Part shown: piece by piece, positions 48,116 to 60,341 of the stretch | Layout of the letters: every line of letters begins with the position of its first letter | How positions within the stretch are numbered: the first letter of the stretch is position 1 | Origin: Steinernema hermaphroditum | Lineage: Eukaryota; Nematoda; Chromadorea; Rhabditida; Steinernematidae | Length of the DNA: 64,000 bases | Reading direction: 5' to 3' | NCBI GenBank assembly: GCA_030435675.1 | Contig: CM059624.1 | Location: forward strand, 10,812,769 to 10,876,768 | Position numbers and translations under genes: made by a program | The notes under the pieces: generated by a model | The model's database searches: none | What the model saw: the letters and a program-made list of their open reading frames with translations, nothing else | What the model was told of the DNA's origin: nothing

Positions 48116-50084
48116 AGATATGTAGACCGGAATGGGAACTGTCTACCATCAGATGATTGTGGAGAGACGGGGAATCGAAAAATCGGACAAATTGGTGAGA
48201 TACGGTAGCTCTTCCCATTATTGGGATGTAGAACTGGTATACGAATCTGGTATAAATAAGAAGCGGAATTGAATAAAAGGGAACTTCCACGGTACATTCG
48301 AAGTTGAACTGAAAAAGAATCCGTCTTCGATGTCTTCGATGAACCTTTTTTAAAGACAGCGAGATTCACTTCTAACTTTTCAAAAACTTTGAGCACATCG
48401 GATTATCGAAATGTTCATTTTGTGACAAAGTGGGTCAGAAACGCTTGCATAATGTTGCATTTCGACTGTGGCGTGGATCGGAGATTACCCTGATTTACAT
48501 AAAACAACTATTGCATAATGAGTTGTCATAAATTCTTCAGAAAGCGATCCATTTCATGCCAGCAATAAAATAAGCACCCGTAGAAGTGAAAATCTGCAAT
48601 AAATAAACGTAGCCAACCAAGCCTTTTGCTGATCGTCAACACCTTTACGGTTCTTAGAATACAGTAGCGAGTTCAAATAGTCAACCGTGGGCGACGCCCA
48701 AACGAGTTGCAACTGCAACTGCCGTTTGCAACACATATATATTCTGTGTTTTTCGGATTTTTCTATTAAAACCTTTTCAACGAAATGGCTACCAGGTGCT
48801 GTCAACGCCGAGTATGCAGGTGATCCATTTTCCAAGCTGCAACATTCCCTTCAAATGTTCAACTTTGTCATACGTGCAAAACAGGAATTCGAACCGAACC
48901 CGAACAAAAACGGTTTTCTCTGTCGGAAGTGCATTTTTTCGCATCTTCCCACAGCCTACCTCTAGGGAACCAGCCGCCGCGACTAATCGCGACGGCCATC
49001 ACGGCTATCGGGTTGACTAAACCGGCGATTATCTGGCCATTGCATCGCCCTGACTCAGCTCCAAAAAACGGTTTCTCCAATTTGTTGCGCTGCGTCTAAA
49101 GATCAATTCGAATTCGGGTGACGGACGAGGAAGGGAAGGGGTGGTGATCGATGGAAATGGGACGCGAAACCGATTAATCAGCGCCGAAAAAAGCGCTAAT
49201 CTGCGCGAGTATTTCGTTTGCAACACCCGGCCTGTAACGTGTATTTCAATTTTGAACCCTTCAGATTGCCTCCAGGCTGTTCTCATCACGCTGAGTCGCT
49301 TCGAAACATTTATCAAAAGTTGCTCAAACCATTTTTCAATGTAAATAACGATTTATGCCTTCAATTCTAAAAGAAAAAACTCTGTTTAATGAAGATGAAT
49401 CGTCTAGGACCGGTTCCAACTTATCAGTCTCGGCGTTGAGTACAGAAGAACGCAAAAACAATTTTTTGTGCGAAAGGAAAAAAGCCGATGAAGCGGTCAA
49501 ATCGTCCTTCGCGAGACTTCGACGAAATCGTAAACACAGAAAAACGACCATTTTTGCAGAGAATTTAAAGTGGAGCAGCAGGAACCGTTTGGGGAGACGG
49601 AGACACGACGGAAGTGTTTGTTCATCCCGTTTGCATGGAGAGAAAAGAACTTCCAGCCAAGAAGTTGAACCAAGGAAGTGTAAACATTTTATGACCCATG
49701 CATCGCCCGCAGAGAGGCATTCCAAATGGTTTTGCAACAGGTTTAGGAGCTGTTCTTGGACGGTTGATGCCGAAAAAGGGGACGAATCCCAGAAACATGA
49801 GGACTGTTTGACTGCAACTTTTTCGATGAAAGTGCAACATGGTTATGAGATAAACGATATGCGCTTTCAGCGATGACCACTCAGCCGTTCTTCAACTTTT
49901 GATCGGCCATCTTTCGCTCTTTCCCGAAATGTCATCGAAACTTATACACAGCATGACAAATCTGGTGTAGCTGAGTGGCCAATGACAATACTTGGTATTT
50001 CCCTCTTTTCCTTTGTTCACTTGCCCCAAACAAAATCTTTTTTTCTGAGATATATAGCCACCTGACTAGACTTACTACCGTCTA

Positions 50085-50175
50085 CCAGACAGTATGAGGC
50101 AGGTCCTTTGTCTGCAGACAGCCAACGTCTGAGTTTGACTCACTCGCAGTCTGTCTGACGGAGTACACCGTCTGC
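50085..50175. promoter_or_regulatory. GTCTG/CAGAC cluster
   Basis: ACCGTCTACCAGACAG, TTTGTCTGCAGACAGCC, ACGTCTGAG, CAGTCTGTCTGACGG and CCGTCTGCAC follow one another in 90 bp, about eight GTCT or AGAC words. The spacing is irregular, so this is not a simple tandem repeat. Confidence 0.3.
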
Positions 50176-50785
50176 ACTTTGAAAGACGCGTGCAATGGAA
50201 TACAAAAAATGGGGATGTCGAACGGAAGAGAAACTGTGCAAACACGGAATCTGATTTATTTCGTAATTAGCTTCGTGGATTATCGCATGGACTGTATGTT
50301 CCTATATGTAGAATGTACCGCAATGTACCGAAACCTCCATATAGCCCAGATATAAGGAAAAGGAAGGTCTTTCTTCCTCACAGCCCTTGCGTTGTCGGAA
50401 GTGCTAACTTTGAGTGACAGGTTTCTAAGACCGAACTCTTTCAGCTTCTTTCAAAGATACAAAATTGTGATTTTTTGAGATTTCATAACAGCCGAACAGC
50501 ATAAAGGCAAAGGTGCTACCCAAATCCATGGGCGCAAATCAAAAATCTACCTAATCATAGAGAGACATTAGTCAGCGTTTGCCCAAAACCTGTATTAAAA
50601 GACTGACTGCACTCATCTTCCTTGTACTCTTTGTGTATCATCTATGGCTTCAGGGCTTTGCCTTTAGGCAGCATATCTTGTAAAGCAGTCTGCGCTATGC
50701 CTCACGGTTTCCAAAGAGCCTGACCACCCAGGAGACCACGGAAAGTACATTCAATATCCGTTTACGGCATATGGCTGCAGACTGC

Positions 50786-50890
50786 AATAAAAACCAAACG
50801 CGGTCGGGTGTCGGCAGAGGGCAATAAAAAGCGAAAAAATCCGTGCAGCCGACTAACCCCTAAGTTTTTCCGACGAGCAGGGCAATAAAC
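50786..50890. promoter_or_regulatory. CAATAAA cluster
   Basis: GCAATAAA occurs three times in one orientation (about 50785, 50820 and 50880). No gene ends here, so these are unlikely to be poly(A) signals. Confidence 0.3.
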
Positions 50891-52799
50891 AAATTACTGA
50901 CACAACGGGTCGACGCTGAAATGAAAGCCGGAAGTGGAGCGAAGAGAGTCTCGACGAGAAGGGACGAACGCGAGATGTGTAATGCCCACCGAGGAGGTCT
51001 GCTTGGACCCTATTTATCCGCTGCAAAAATGAGATGCGAACGGAAGTGGCCGGTAAAAAGCATCTGTTCGTGGCCGGACCGGAGGGGCTCGGATATCCGG
51101 CGCATCTTCGGCCGTTCCAAGGAAGCGCCGCTGACACTTCTCGTCCCATGATGACACGTTCGGTCCCGGGGACCACGTGCAGGTGGTAAACACCTCTTGG
51201 AGAGTACTATAAACAGCCCGCTGGGGACAAAGAGCGTTTTCTGCAGAGGGCGAAAAGGAAGAAAACACGTGAGGGGTGCTTCCCGACCGAAGATTTGGAA
51301 AACAGCGAGCAGCAGCACTTTTTTCAACGGCACGTTTTTCGCCAGAACCGACGAACTCAGTGCAGAAAGACAGCAAAACAGAAGTATGTAAAGGATTGGT
51401 AACTTTAGAGGGGTTTCAGTGGCTGAGTGTGTTTTTAACTTGCTGAGGTGACAATAAGAGAACGTGACACTTGACAGGATCATCAACAGAGTGCCATGGG
51501 AACAATTAAGTAAAAAGAGCGGCACTATGTAACGGTTAAGTAACTGTGGAAACATCACTCAACCACGGGAACTCTCTTCTATATTCAGCTCTATTCCAAA
51601 TCTCTATTCATTCAGGCAAATCAAAGCTGCGATCAAAGCTTTGCCAGCCCTTTCCCGTTCTCGATTTTTCGATACGAAAGGTAAATCTGACAGTCCTTGT
51701 TCGTGATCTCATATTCCTTGTCATTTTTGATGATTTGCATCTGTACATCCTAGTCCACATCTATGCATTTGTCAGAGATCTGCTACGTGTGACCGCTGGC
51801 CGGAGATAAGATTTGAGAACTCGAAGAGTTATGAAGGTCAACTTTGTGTGTATAGCCTCTTCTTGTTTGTTTGCCGAATGGACACGAAATCTAAGAAAGG
51901 ATGGGAAAAGTCTTATCTTATAGTCTTATCTCATTCCACGATTTTCGGATACTCCGAAAGGTCATCCTGGAACATTTCTTTGGAAATGTCTCTTTGAAAC
52001 ACAATACATTTGTTGCGTTCCACGTTTGGTGGCAGTATCGAAAAAAGACGAAGTGTGGAATGGACCACATTAGGAGACACAAACAAAAACAGGAAGATGG
52101 TTTTGATCTGTAGGAAATGAATTTAGCTTCTTCATACACATTCTTCGCAGTCACTAGTTCAAAGTGCTCGGAAGTGGCAACACCCAAGGGCACCACACCG
52201 CATCGATCCCAGTGGTCATCGTTCCCTAACTTCCGGCGTTCCGATGTTTTTTGACGTCTTCCTCCGCTTCATCACGCTCATGATAGCTTATCAAGCAGCT
52301 CACAAACCAGTCGATTTAACGGCGACGCCGGAATTTCAAATTCGGCGCCAAAAAAGTAGCCGAAGTGTGCACTTTTCAAGGGAAAGTGCATTTCAAGGGC
52401 ACACGGACCGTTCCACACTCCTGCCGCAGACGTGCAAGCAATTTTGAATTCTATGCATAGCGCGATTTGAGCCTCAGCTACCGTACCCCTCCCACGGCTC
52501 GCGTAGTCGCCCCAGGTGATATGTCAGCGGATGCCCTTCCGATGCACTTTTTGACAAAAACTCCACGGCCGAGACCGAGTGGTCATCACTTCGTGGGTGA
52601 TGCGACAACTTCACGCAAAAAACGCGCGTTTTTGTGTAGGAGTAACGCGAGAAGAACGGACCCGAGTGGTTGGGAGCAGTCGAGCAGATCAGCAGTTTAA
52701 TAGTACACACACAGAAGTTGTGAAGGCGATATTAATGTGGCGACCACGAAACGGTGAGTTTTTGTGTGGAAAAGAAGTCGGTGGGACCACCCGATTTAA

Positions 52800-53105
52800 T
52801 CGACGCTATCTCGACGCCAGATGAGATGAGCGTGGTGATGGAAAAGTGCAAAGAATACAGCATTGTATCGGGAACGTTTCCGTGAAATCGGGAATGGGAA
52901 GAAGACGGATTTGAAGTGTGGGTGCTGGGTGCAAAGATCGCCGAGTGAGAAGTTCTATGAATTTTTGAAGTAAGTAGTTGACGTTGAAGTGGACATCGAC
53001 ACAGTTGACGCCACGCGGTATGAAGCCGGCTGCAAGAAGCATCCTCTGTTTGACTCTCACTCGGTGTCACCGCAATGCTTTTGATTCATGAAATAAAGTC
53101 AAAGT
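52800..53105 (+). repeat. older copy of the TAAG-tailed element
   Basis: From about 52985 the words CGACACAGTTGACGCCA, ATGAAGCCGGCTGCAA, CATCCTCTGTT, GCAATGC, GATTCATGAAATAAAGT match the end of the copy at 53640-53760. The tail is degraded to AAAGTCAAAGTCAG. Confidence 0.65.
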
Positions 53106-53229
53106 CAGTTACAGATGGTTCTGAAGGCACTGTCATTGGAGCAACAGTAAAACGCAGAACTATTGCAGTAACAATAAGATGGAACACTTAGGAAAAAAGA
53201 AGTTTTTTCCGTAGCTTTCCATTTGTAAT

Positions 53230-53773
53230 TTAGGCACATTGCCATCAGATAGACACTCACTCGTGTCACGGTGGTGAGCGGTCGGTCCCTCCGGTCGCTC
53301 TTTGAGCGTCTGGTTGGTCTGATGGCAAACCCTATGGCATGTATGAGTTTTCCGGCTTCCAGAGGGAATTGGGACACCCGGAAGCCGTAGTCCCACCACC
53401 GCTGATAACAAGATGTCCGACGCCAGGAATCCAGCTGCGTGAGAAGTCACCCGGAAGGTCGCCGACGCTCTGAGGACGCCACCACCAGCGAAGACGCAAC
53501 ACCCGGACCACGGAATCATCTCTCCGAAGCAGATGCGAGCTCAGAAGCCTCCTCTGTGCCGCAAACGCCCCGAAAAGAAATATTCCGTCACCGTTTCTGG
53601 ATTTTCGCCGATTCGCAGATGCCCCTTGAAGCGCGCCGTCTACGACCGGTTCGACGACTACACCACACCAGGGATGAAGCTGGCTGCAAAGTGATATCCT
53701 CTGTTGTCTATTTCCGGTGTCGTGCAAGGCGCAATGCCTTGGATTCACGAAATAAAGTAAGTAAGTAAGTAAG
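53230..53773 (+). mobile_element. TAAG-tailed retroelement-like repeat (RTE/SINE-type 3' end)
   Basis: The copy ends with GATTCACGAAATAAAG and then a simple (TAAG)n tail at about 53756-53773. An AATAAA directly before a short tandem tail is typical of RTE-type non-LTR elements and the SINEs they move. Two other related pieces lie at 52985-53105 and 19715-19885. No reverse transcriptase frame is present. Confidence 0.65.
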
Positions 53774-55982
53774 CCATCAGATAACAGCCATTTTTAGAGC
53801 TTTCCGATACATAAACCTGTAGGTCCGATGAGTAATATTTTTTGTTAATTTTTTGTGCTTTACATACGATCGTTTTTGCAATCAAATCAAATGGGCGATT
53901 AAAAATTTCTAAGTGGTCAAGTGCTAAATATTTAAAAATAGCTTGTATTTTTGCAAAAGTGCGCATTCGATCGAGCAGAAATCAAATGGAAAATTCGTAA
54001 ATCTTTAAGCAAAAAAATGATTTGTTCGACGATATGGTTATATTTTCTATGTAATACTGTAGATTTCACAAGTACACAATCTTCTATTTCGCTCGTTTCT
54101 ATGATAAAAACGCACAAATTTGATCACTTTCAATCCAGTAATGCGAAACGATTATCGAAATCTGTTATAAGAGGTGAGTTATAAGCAACCAATGGACCGG
54201 GGATAGTAAGCTTAAGCCCGGTTTACAAGCCCATCACTCTGTTTTACACTCAAATTATCGTTCTCTTTTTGGTTGGCAGTCAAATACAGGTGTACAGGTC
54301 ACAAACCTAAGTGGCTTACTTTTGTTGCTCGTAAGCCGAAACAAAGATCCAATAACATGAAAAACAGTAGAAGAAGACACACTGTAATTTAAATACGAAA
54401 CAGGGTTATCGTTGGCGAGCTTGTGAGCCTTAGATATTAGGTCAAAGAAAAATCCATTACAATCTACTATTATTCAGAGTGTTAAGAGAGTTGTAGGTAT
54501 TTCAAGAATCTTCAGCTTTTTCAACGCCCGTAAAAGTCTGTAAAATGCATCCTTGCTTTTACATTGCAGGGCTTGTCCCTCTGCTTCTGATATGAGTACC
54601 GTATACCGTGTAAATGGTCGTAAAATTTTAATTGCTTCGATAAGATTGGAAGACACTTCTTTACTTCTCCTAATATCGTTCTGGTACCCATTTTGTAGCT
54701 TGAACGACGGCTCTATGTACAAAGTGAATTGATCAGAATGAAAATGACCTTTAGACTCCCAGATCGGAAAAAAGTGTTCTCATGGTCGTCTCATCAATTC
54801 GCAATACGATCCATCTTACAATAGAACACTTTTCGGAGTGGCCTCGTTAATGAAGATCATCGCTTCGAACCTTTCGTCTAGACGCACCTCCGCGCGCCTT
54901 CTTAATGTGTCAGGCAGGACAGAAAAAACGACTCTCCACGCTTATCGAGCTCCACATCGACTTTTTGCCCTTTTTTGATTGATCTCCCCTCGACGTCTTT
55001 TGTCGATTAAAAGAAAGAAGAGCGCGAATGGGCTCTGCGCCGATGGCTTCGCCCAATGGTCCGTGACTCACGGCACAATAATTCGGTCGTCCGATTGGAT
55101 CGAACGCGTCGAATAAACACGACAGGGCTGGCACGACGGAAGTTCCTAAACACGTCGGCGGCGCCTCAGTAGCGCGCCAAAGTGGTTATCAAGGGGAAAC
55201 AGGAGAACGTTGAAAGGTCTTGGAAAGGAGGGAGTGATAAGGAGAGGAGGCGACGTCAGTGGCGCCAACGGCACTAAGCATCTGTTGTTGTTGGAGATTA
55301 GAGGATGCCTTTGTACGCACAGATCAAATGGTAGAAAAAAATTGTGAATGGGAGTGAGTGGCGGTCAAAGACTACACTGTTCTTGAGTGTGGGTGCCTAG
55401 TTAATACTGATAAGAATGGGTGCTACTTGTAGCTTTCGTTTATATTATATCGCTTATATTATACCACAGATAATCATGGTTTTCCATGACGGCTAGGACT
55501 TCACACCTTGTATGATTTTGTGCATTGTTCAGAAGGCTGATCGCTCCTTCGCTAAATAAGCGATCCCAAAAAACGCTATTTTGCCCATTTTTGACCCGTC
55601 CTGAGATAGGGCTAGGAGAGATCATTAAGCACAGTAAGTAGCTGGGTCACAACTGCAGCTAGGAAGCTGTTTGGAAGACAATCTAGCGTACCAAACACAA
55701 AATACTTTTGTTTTACCTGGTGAAACATCGAAACTGGCTCTTAGTTCATCAGCTTTTTACATTTTTTGGTGACTTTTTGAAGTGAAGAGTCGTTTTTGTG
55801 AAGCATTTGAAGATGCAGGGTTATTGAGATCCATTGACGGATCAATGTGTCGGAGAAGTTATGAAATTTCTTCTTGTAGTGTAAGGCATTGGGGCAACAA
55901 CTACTAGGCCACAGAAGAACCTCAACTGTTCAGCTACTCGTCTCCATAAATCAACGCAAAAGTTTTGCCCTCTTCCAGCCAA
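53774..55982. other. non-coding, nothing recognised
   Basis: AT-rich to about 54800, then a GC-rich patch at 54860-55290. No exon chain, RNA gene or further repeat copy was found. Confidence 0.35.
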
Positions 55983-56226
55983 CTACCTTTCAATGGTTTT
56001 TTCCAAAGGTTCCGTGTCCACCACGATGTGTCCACTAGTAATGAAATTCCCGCGGAAATCGCTTCCGTTTAGCATCCCTTTGAACACCTGTGCAGGCGGC
56101 GGCCATACGAATTCGAACTGTAATTCAAAATAAACACTTCGATCGCCGAATTGCATCGACTTCCATTGTGTTCGCGGATTCCCACGCTGCGTGGGCAAAC
56201 AGCGCCGCAAAAAGGAGGATTCGCAT
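55983..56226 (-). CDS. candidate 66-aa secreted protein
   Basis: Exon 56226-56161 encodes an ATG followed by a signal-peptide-like stretch (RILLFAALFAHAAWESA). A 43-nt segment with GT-AG ends and a TTACAG acceptor separates it from 56117-55983. The latter reads in frame through FEFVWPPPAQVFKG and GHIVVDTEPLEKTIER to TAG. Intron length matches the commonest class in this window. There is no known family, and a chance signal peptide in a GC-rich stretch is possible. Confidence 0.3.
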
Positions 56227-58809
56227 AGGAAGGACGCCATTAATCCGCACGCCAATCGCACACTTTTTACCGCATAGGGCGACGGAACCAAATGGAATTA
56301 CGACAATTACCGAGACTGGAAGGCGTCGCACACATAACATGTGTCTTTCAAGAAATGCAATCAAGGCCAGGCTTGCACACCTGGCCCCGAGCCAAGACGC
56401 TCGCGTTTCAATATCGCAATTAAGGGATTATCGCCGGCGGTGGCGGGAAACGTCGCATTTGCATATTGGGGAAGCGGATAAGCCGTGCTCGGGTAATTAC
56501 ATTTGGCTAATGAGAATTCGAGGGTATGCGGGAACAGGGGTGTATACCAACAATCGAGTGATTTCTACTTCCTGTTACGAGAACGCTCATAACAACGTTC
56601 CCTGGACAGGTTCGACAAATGACGTACACAGACAACAGTGATCTATAGAGCACTGGGCTACTGGCGTTGTATAGTGTACAAGAACGGATAAGAGAACATG
56701 GCAATACGGTCCCAATTTGGAGAACCAGAGCTGGAAGCATCGTTTACCTCAGGCAGAAAATCGCTAATTTTTCCAAGCTTATTAAAAGAGCACCGTAATA
56801 TTCGGTACAGACGTCTACCTCACCATCTCTTGCTGTAGAGTGCCAGCTCGTTGAGGGGTCCGGATAATCTCTTGATTCTGATAGAAATAGAGGCAGTTTA
56901 TAAGTAATGTAGCGAGGCTTCAAAGGAAGAGCTTCCTTTTCGAGTCTCAATCGTATTTCTTGTGTAACGACCAAACTTAAATTCAAATAATGGGCTATCC
57001 ATGGCCTTCCTTAAACGCTGCTCAGCAAATATTCACAATCCGATCGTTGCCTGTGGCGGTTTGCCTCAAACTGGCGGGAAAGAGCAAAGAGTAGCTGGCA
57101 GCCGCCCAAGCCTCGGCTGTGGCGCGCAATTAAGCCATCGAGTCCGTTTCCTCGGCTCAGCCAGAGCCCGCGGCATCCCTCTCACGTTCTTTGTTCGGGA
57201 CAGCGGCCGCGGAAAGTCGAAATGAAAACCATAAGGGTTCCCCGCTCGGCCGAAAAATAAACAAAATTAAACGGCGACGCTGTCTGGCCTTTGTGGTTTC
57301 GCCCAAAAGTGACGTCGGAGGTGGGAGGAATCAGCCCCCGTGAACGCTGAATCATCTTTAAAGCTTTAAAGTTTATTTGTTTATTTTCGATCGAGAGCGA
57401 AAGGGGCCTTTAGGGCTGCTTTGTGTTGGCTGAGATTCACGGTTTGGGTTGAAGAGAATAGTCCACGGTGGGTGTTTTCTTTGGGCAAATGTGCCCGGCG
57501 ATGGGCATGGAAGGCCCCAAAATGAACGCATTGTCGATCACGTCGAATCACGAAGATTTTTCTACCACCCACTGATTTTACACTGTTCCTACACTATCTA
57601 GATTTTCATCAACTATCAGATGAGATCTTTTGGACTGGCATATCCAGCGAATCTTCACCAGCCCTTGAATTTCAGTTTCAAAAATAACAGAAAAAGGCCA
57701 ACTGACCAGCCGGCCTCCCTTTCATATCATCATGCGATGTAATCTATTTTAAAAAAAGTCTGTTTACTTCTCCACCTCCAAGACGAGAGGTTTCTAAAAA
57801 CAGAAGCCAACTGACCCCCGGCCATCTTTGCTCCTTTATCTCTGCTCCCGACGGCTTTGCAAAACAACACCTAATCTCCGACCCTCTGGCGACCATCCAC
57901 TACTACTACGGCAACGGAAAAGGTCCCTGAAAACACGGCCACTCGCGCGCGAATAAATAAAAACAACGCGTGTCGACGCGTTTCCGGCGTGCTAATTACG
58001 GCAAATGAGGCGCCCTGCTCCGTGCACAGGCGTAATCCCACACCCCGGAATCCGCGCCTTCTTCTCGTTTTGGACGCGCGCCAGCAGAGAACGGAGCCGA
58101 CGAGTGGTGACAATTAAAAATGCATAGAACGGGGGACGCGAACGCCCGGAAGGGGATTTATGTTGGTTGCATGCTAAATTTCGGCGAAAATTTAAGAGAA
58201 CAAAGAGGGATGGACGCGATGGGAGCGTCGACGAGGGCCGAGTTGCAGATTAGCCGTCGTTGAGTGGCAAAGGGCCAAAGGGTCGCCTAGACGTTCGCCG
58301 AAACAAAAAAAAACGCAATTGTTGGAAGAGAGAGCATGTTGCGAAGGGCAGAGACGAGCCTGGGGACGAGGGTATTAGGCTAATGGGACGGGGGAGAAAT
58401 CAAATAAGAATCCCTGCAGAGCACGATGACTACAAAAAGCGGATTCGGGAGACCGGGTTGGAGACGCAAGAAGGGGATCAGAGATTGGAATTTGTAGTCC
58501 CGTGTCCAGGGTGGCCCGTGTTGAGCGCAAATTGAAAAGTCCTTCGGATTGAGTAGAGGGATTGTACCTTGCTGACGCGGCTATAAGCTACTACAACGTT
58601 TCCTTCTGCGGAAAATAATGGAAAAGAAAATCATGGATATCGATGGTAGAATCACTTCTAGGCAAATTTTATTGGGTTGTTCTGTTTATATGAAACCCGC
58701 AGATTGGTGTTCACTAGTGACATGGACAACATCAGAGCACTTTTTGAATACATTTTTCGTTCAAGAATTACGCGGAGTTTGGAGTCAGAAATAGTTCATT
58801 TTGCGGCTT
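56227..58809. other. non-coding, nothing recognised
   Basis: GC-rich segments (57000-57300, 57870-58260) alternate with AT-rich ones. A mariner-like word, TTATTGGGTTGTTCTG, occurs at about 58670 just before repeat family A copy 3. No gene was supported. Confidence 0.35.
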
Positions 58810-59225
58810 CTTTATCTTATTCTGAGTGATTTCCACTGATGTTCCGCACTCCGCTGTTCATATAGCACTGTCTTTGCTAAATTGTCTCAGTTCAAAGTGG
58901 AAAACCATTCCGGACGCCAAGTTGAAAATGTCAGGTCTCAGGCACCATTGCTAAAGTGTGACTTTTCCGCGCTCATAGAAAAGATAGGGCTAAGAAAGTG
59001 CTATATAAACAGCGAACGGAAATCTGTCAGCTCAAAGCGGAGAGCCATCGTGAGGGTCAACTTGGGAGCATACGGCCACGGCAGTCGCACTTTTTGTGGA
59101 CCTAAGATCCTTTTTTCCACAGTTGGCCTTTGTTTGTGCAAAGTAGAAATGAGCTCGAGGAGTCGCTGTGTAGGAGATAGTAGAGGAATGGTGCTTTGCT
59201 TATACGGCTGCAAATCGAAAAGTTA
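58810..59225 (+). repeat. dispersed repeat family A, copy 3
   Basis: Shared words with the reverse complement of 13260-13690 include TATTCTGAGTGATTTCC, CATATAGCAC, TCAGCTCAAAGCGGAGAGCC, CTTTTTTCCAC and GAAATGAGCTCGAGGAGTC. The copy lacks the terminal part present in copies 1 and 2. Confidence 0.65.
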
Positions 59226-60216
59226 GCAGACCCTACGGCGGAAAACTCTTGAAAAGAGATTGTGAACTCGAAAAGAGACATTTATGATTGGTTTATCGGC
59301 CATATTTTTAGGTTACAGTAGAAGCAATAGAAGGTCTGACCAACTTTGTCAAACTCAAAACATCCACGAACTATATCTGCCGTACCATGTGTGTAAAATG
59401 GAATATGGAACAGAACAGATAAACAAAGATAAAGCTAAGACTGGACAAGTACTTAAGTATTATACGGAAAGCAAGTACTTTAAATAAGGAAAACATAAAC
59501 TCAATGTGACGGAAATAAAAAATCCGCATTTGAGTTTTTGTACATCTTCATTTCGTGAATAAGTAGAAAAGATACCATAGCGTTTTTCTGCATAACAAGC
59601 AGAAATCCTTCCAAGATCGAAGTCATCAAGGTGGCCAGATTATCCAGAAAGCAGACGGCAAGCGCATTAATATTTTAAGAACACTTTCCACGTTGCGACG
59701 ACGCACGAAAAGGCCTCGTTGCACATAAGTTTTCATTCCCCAGCGGCACCATTGCATGCCTGCACAGATCGGGGACTTCCTACTCCCGCGAACAGCTGTC
59801 AACCTCGCAACGCGCATCGCGTAATCCGGAACTCGACCCTCCTCACTGGACCAGCACCTTGGACCGGTCAGCTGACGTTGCCGTACGGCGCCATCCATTC
59901 GCCGTTTCCCGCCTAATTCTCCAGCTGGCCGTTCGCAGCCGAAAGATGCAAAATAAATTACGGCGTTTTTGTGATGAGCGCCGCGGGTGCGCGACGACCC
60001 CGACGACGACGGCGAACTCTGTTAGGATAAAAGTTGCGGACACGCGACGAGCACGCTAGAGACGGACGGCGAAAGCAGAAAGATCGGAGAGGGTGACAAC
60101 ACTTACTGGAGTCAGAGCTGATTTGTTAATGCAGATAAATGTTGCAGAGGGATGACTGGGGCCGGGATGGATCTCTCAGCCACTCTGACCACAATCTTTT
60201 GATTGCTGCATTTCCA
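59226..60216. other. non-coding, nothing recognised
   Basis: No exon, RNA gene or clear repeat. GC-rich sequence at 59700-60070 has open frames on both strands without splice support. Confidence 0.35.
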
Positions 60217-60341
60217 AAGGCCCATTTATACTCTGCGCGACACAAAACCCCCTTTTTGGTGTCGCTCAGCTTGTTTACGTGTGACTATTTACACAAAACC
60301 AAGAAAGGGGTTTTGTGTCGCGCAGAGTATAAATGGGCCTT
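60217..60341. mobile_element. 125-bp MITE with 38-bp inverted ends
   Basis: AAGGCCCATTTATACTCTGC at 60217 and its exact reverse complement ending at 60341 continue inward through GCGACACAAAACCCC. Only one extra C separates the arms. The loop is about 48 bp. No coding sequence. Confidence 0.85.

Larger units (their letters stand above)
41201..52799. other. non-coding, motif-rich regulatory-looking stretch
   Basis: No exon chain could be assembled. AAGTGCA or its complement recurs, for example at 43766, 44642, 44681, 46398, 46613, 47840, 47860, 48930, 49832, 50173, 52368, 52384 and 52541. GTCTG/CAGAC clusters lie at 41872, 48055-48115 and 50085-50175, and a CAATAAA cluster at 50786-50890. An AT-only patch (TTAAATTAATTTAATTAA) is at 45150-45230. 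A TGACGAAT palindrome lies at 41691-41710. Confidence 0.4.

Noticed and set aside
49355..49876. 173-codon plus-strand ORF
   Set aside because: It is the longest opening in the gene-poor part, but it has no domain, no splice signals, a long open frame on the other strand and a regulatory-type AAGTGCA word inside. More likely chance.
51010..51558. 182-codon minus-strand ORF
   Set aside because: Cys/Leu/Phe-rich without domains; neighbouring frames are equally open in this stretch.
56090..56641. 183-codon plus-strand ORF
   Set aside because: Arg/Ile/Thr-rich with no known motif; a minus-strand two-exon model in the same place has better signals.
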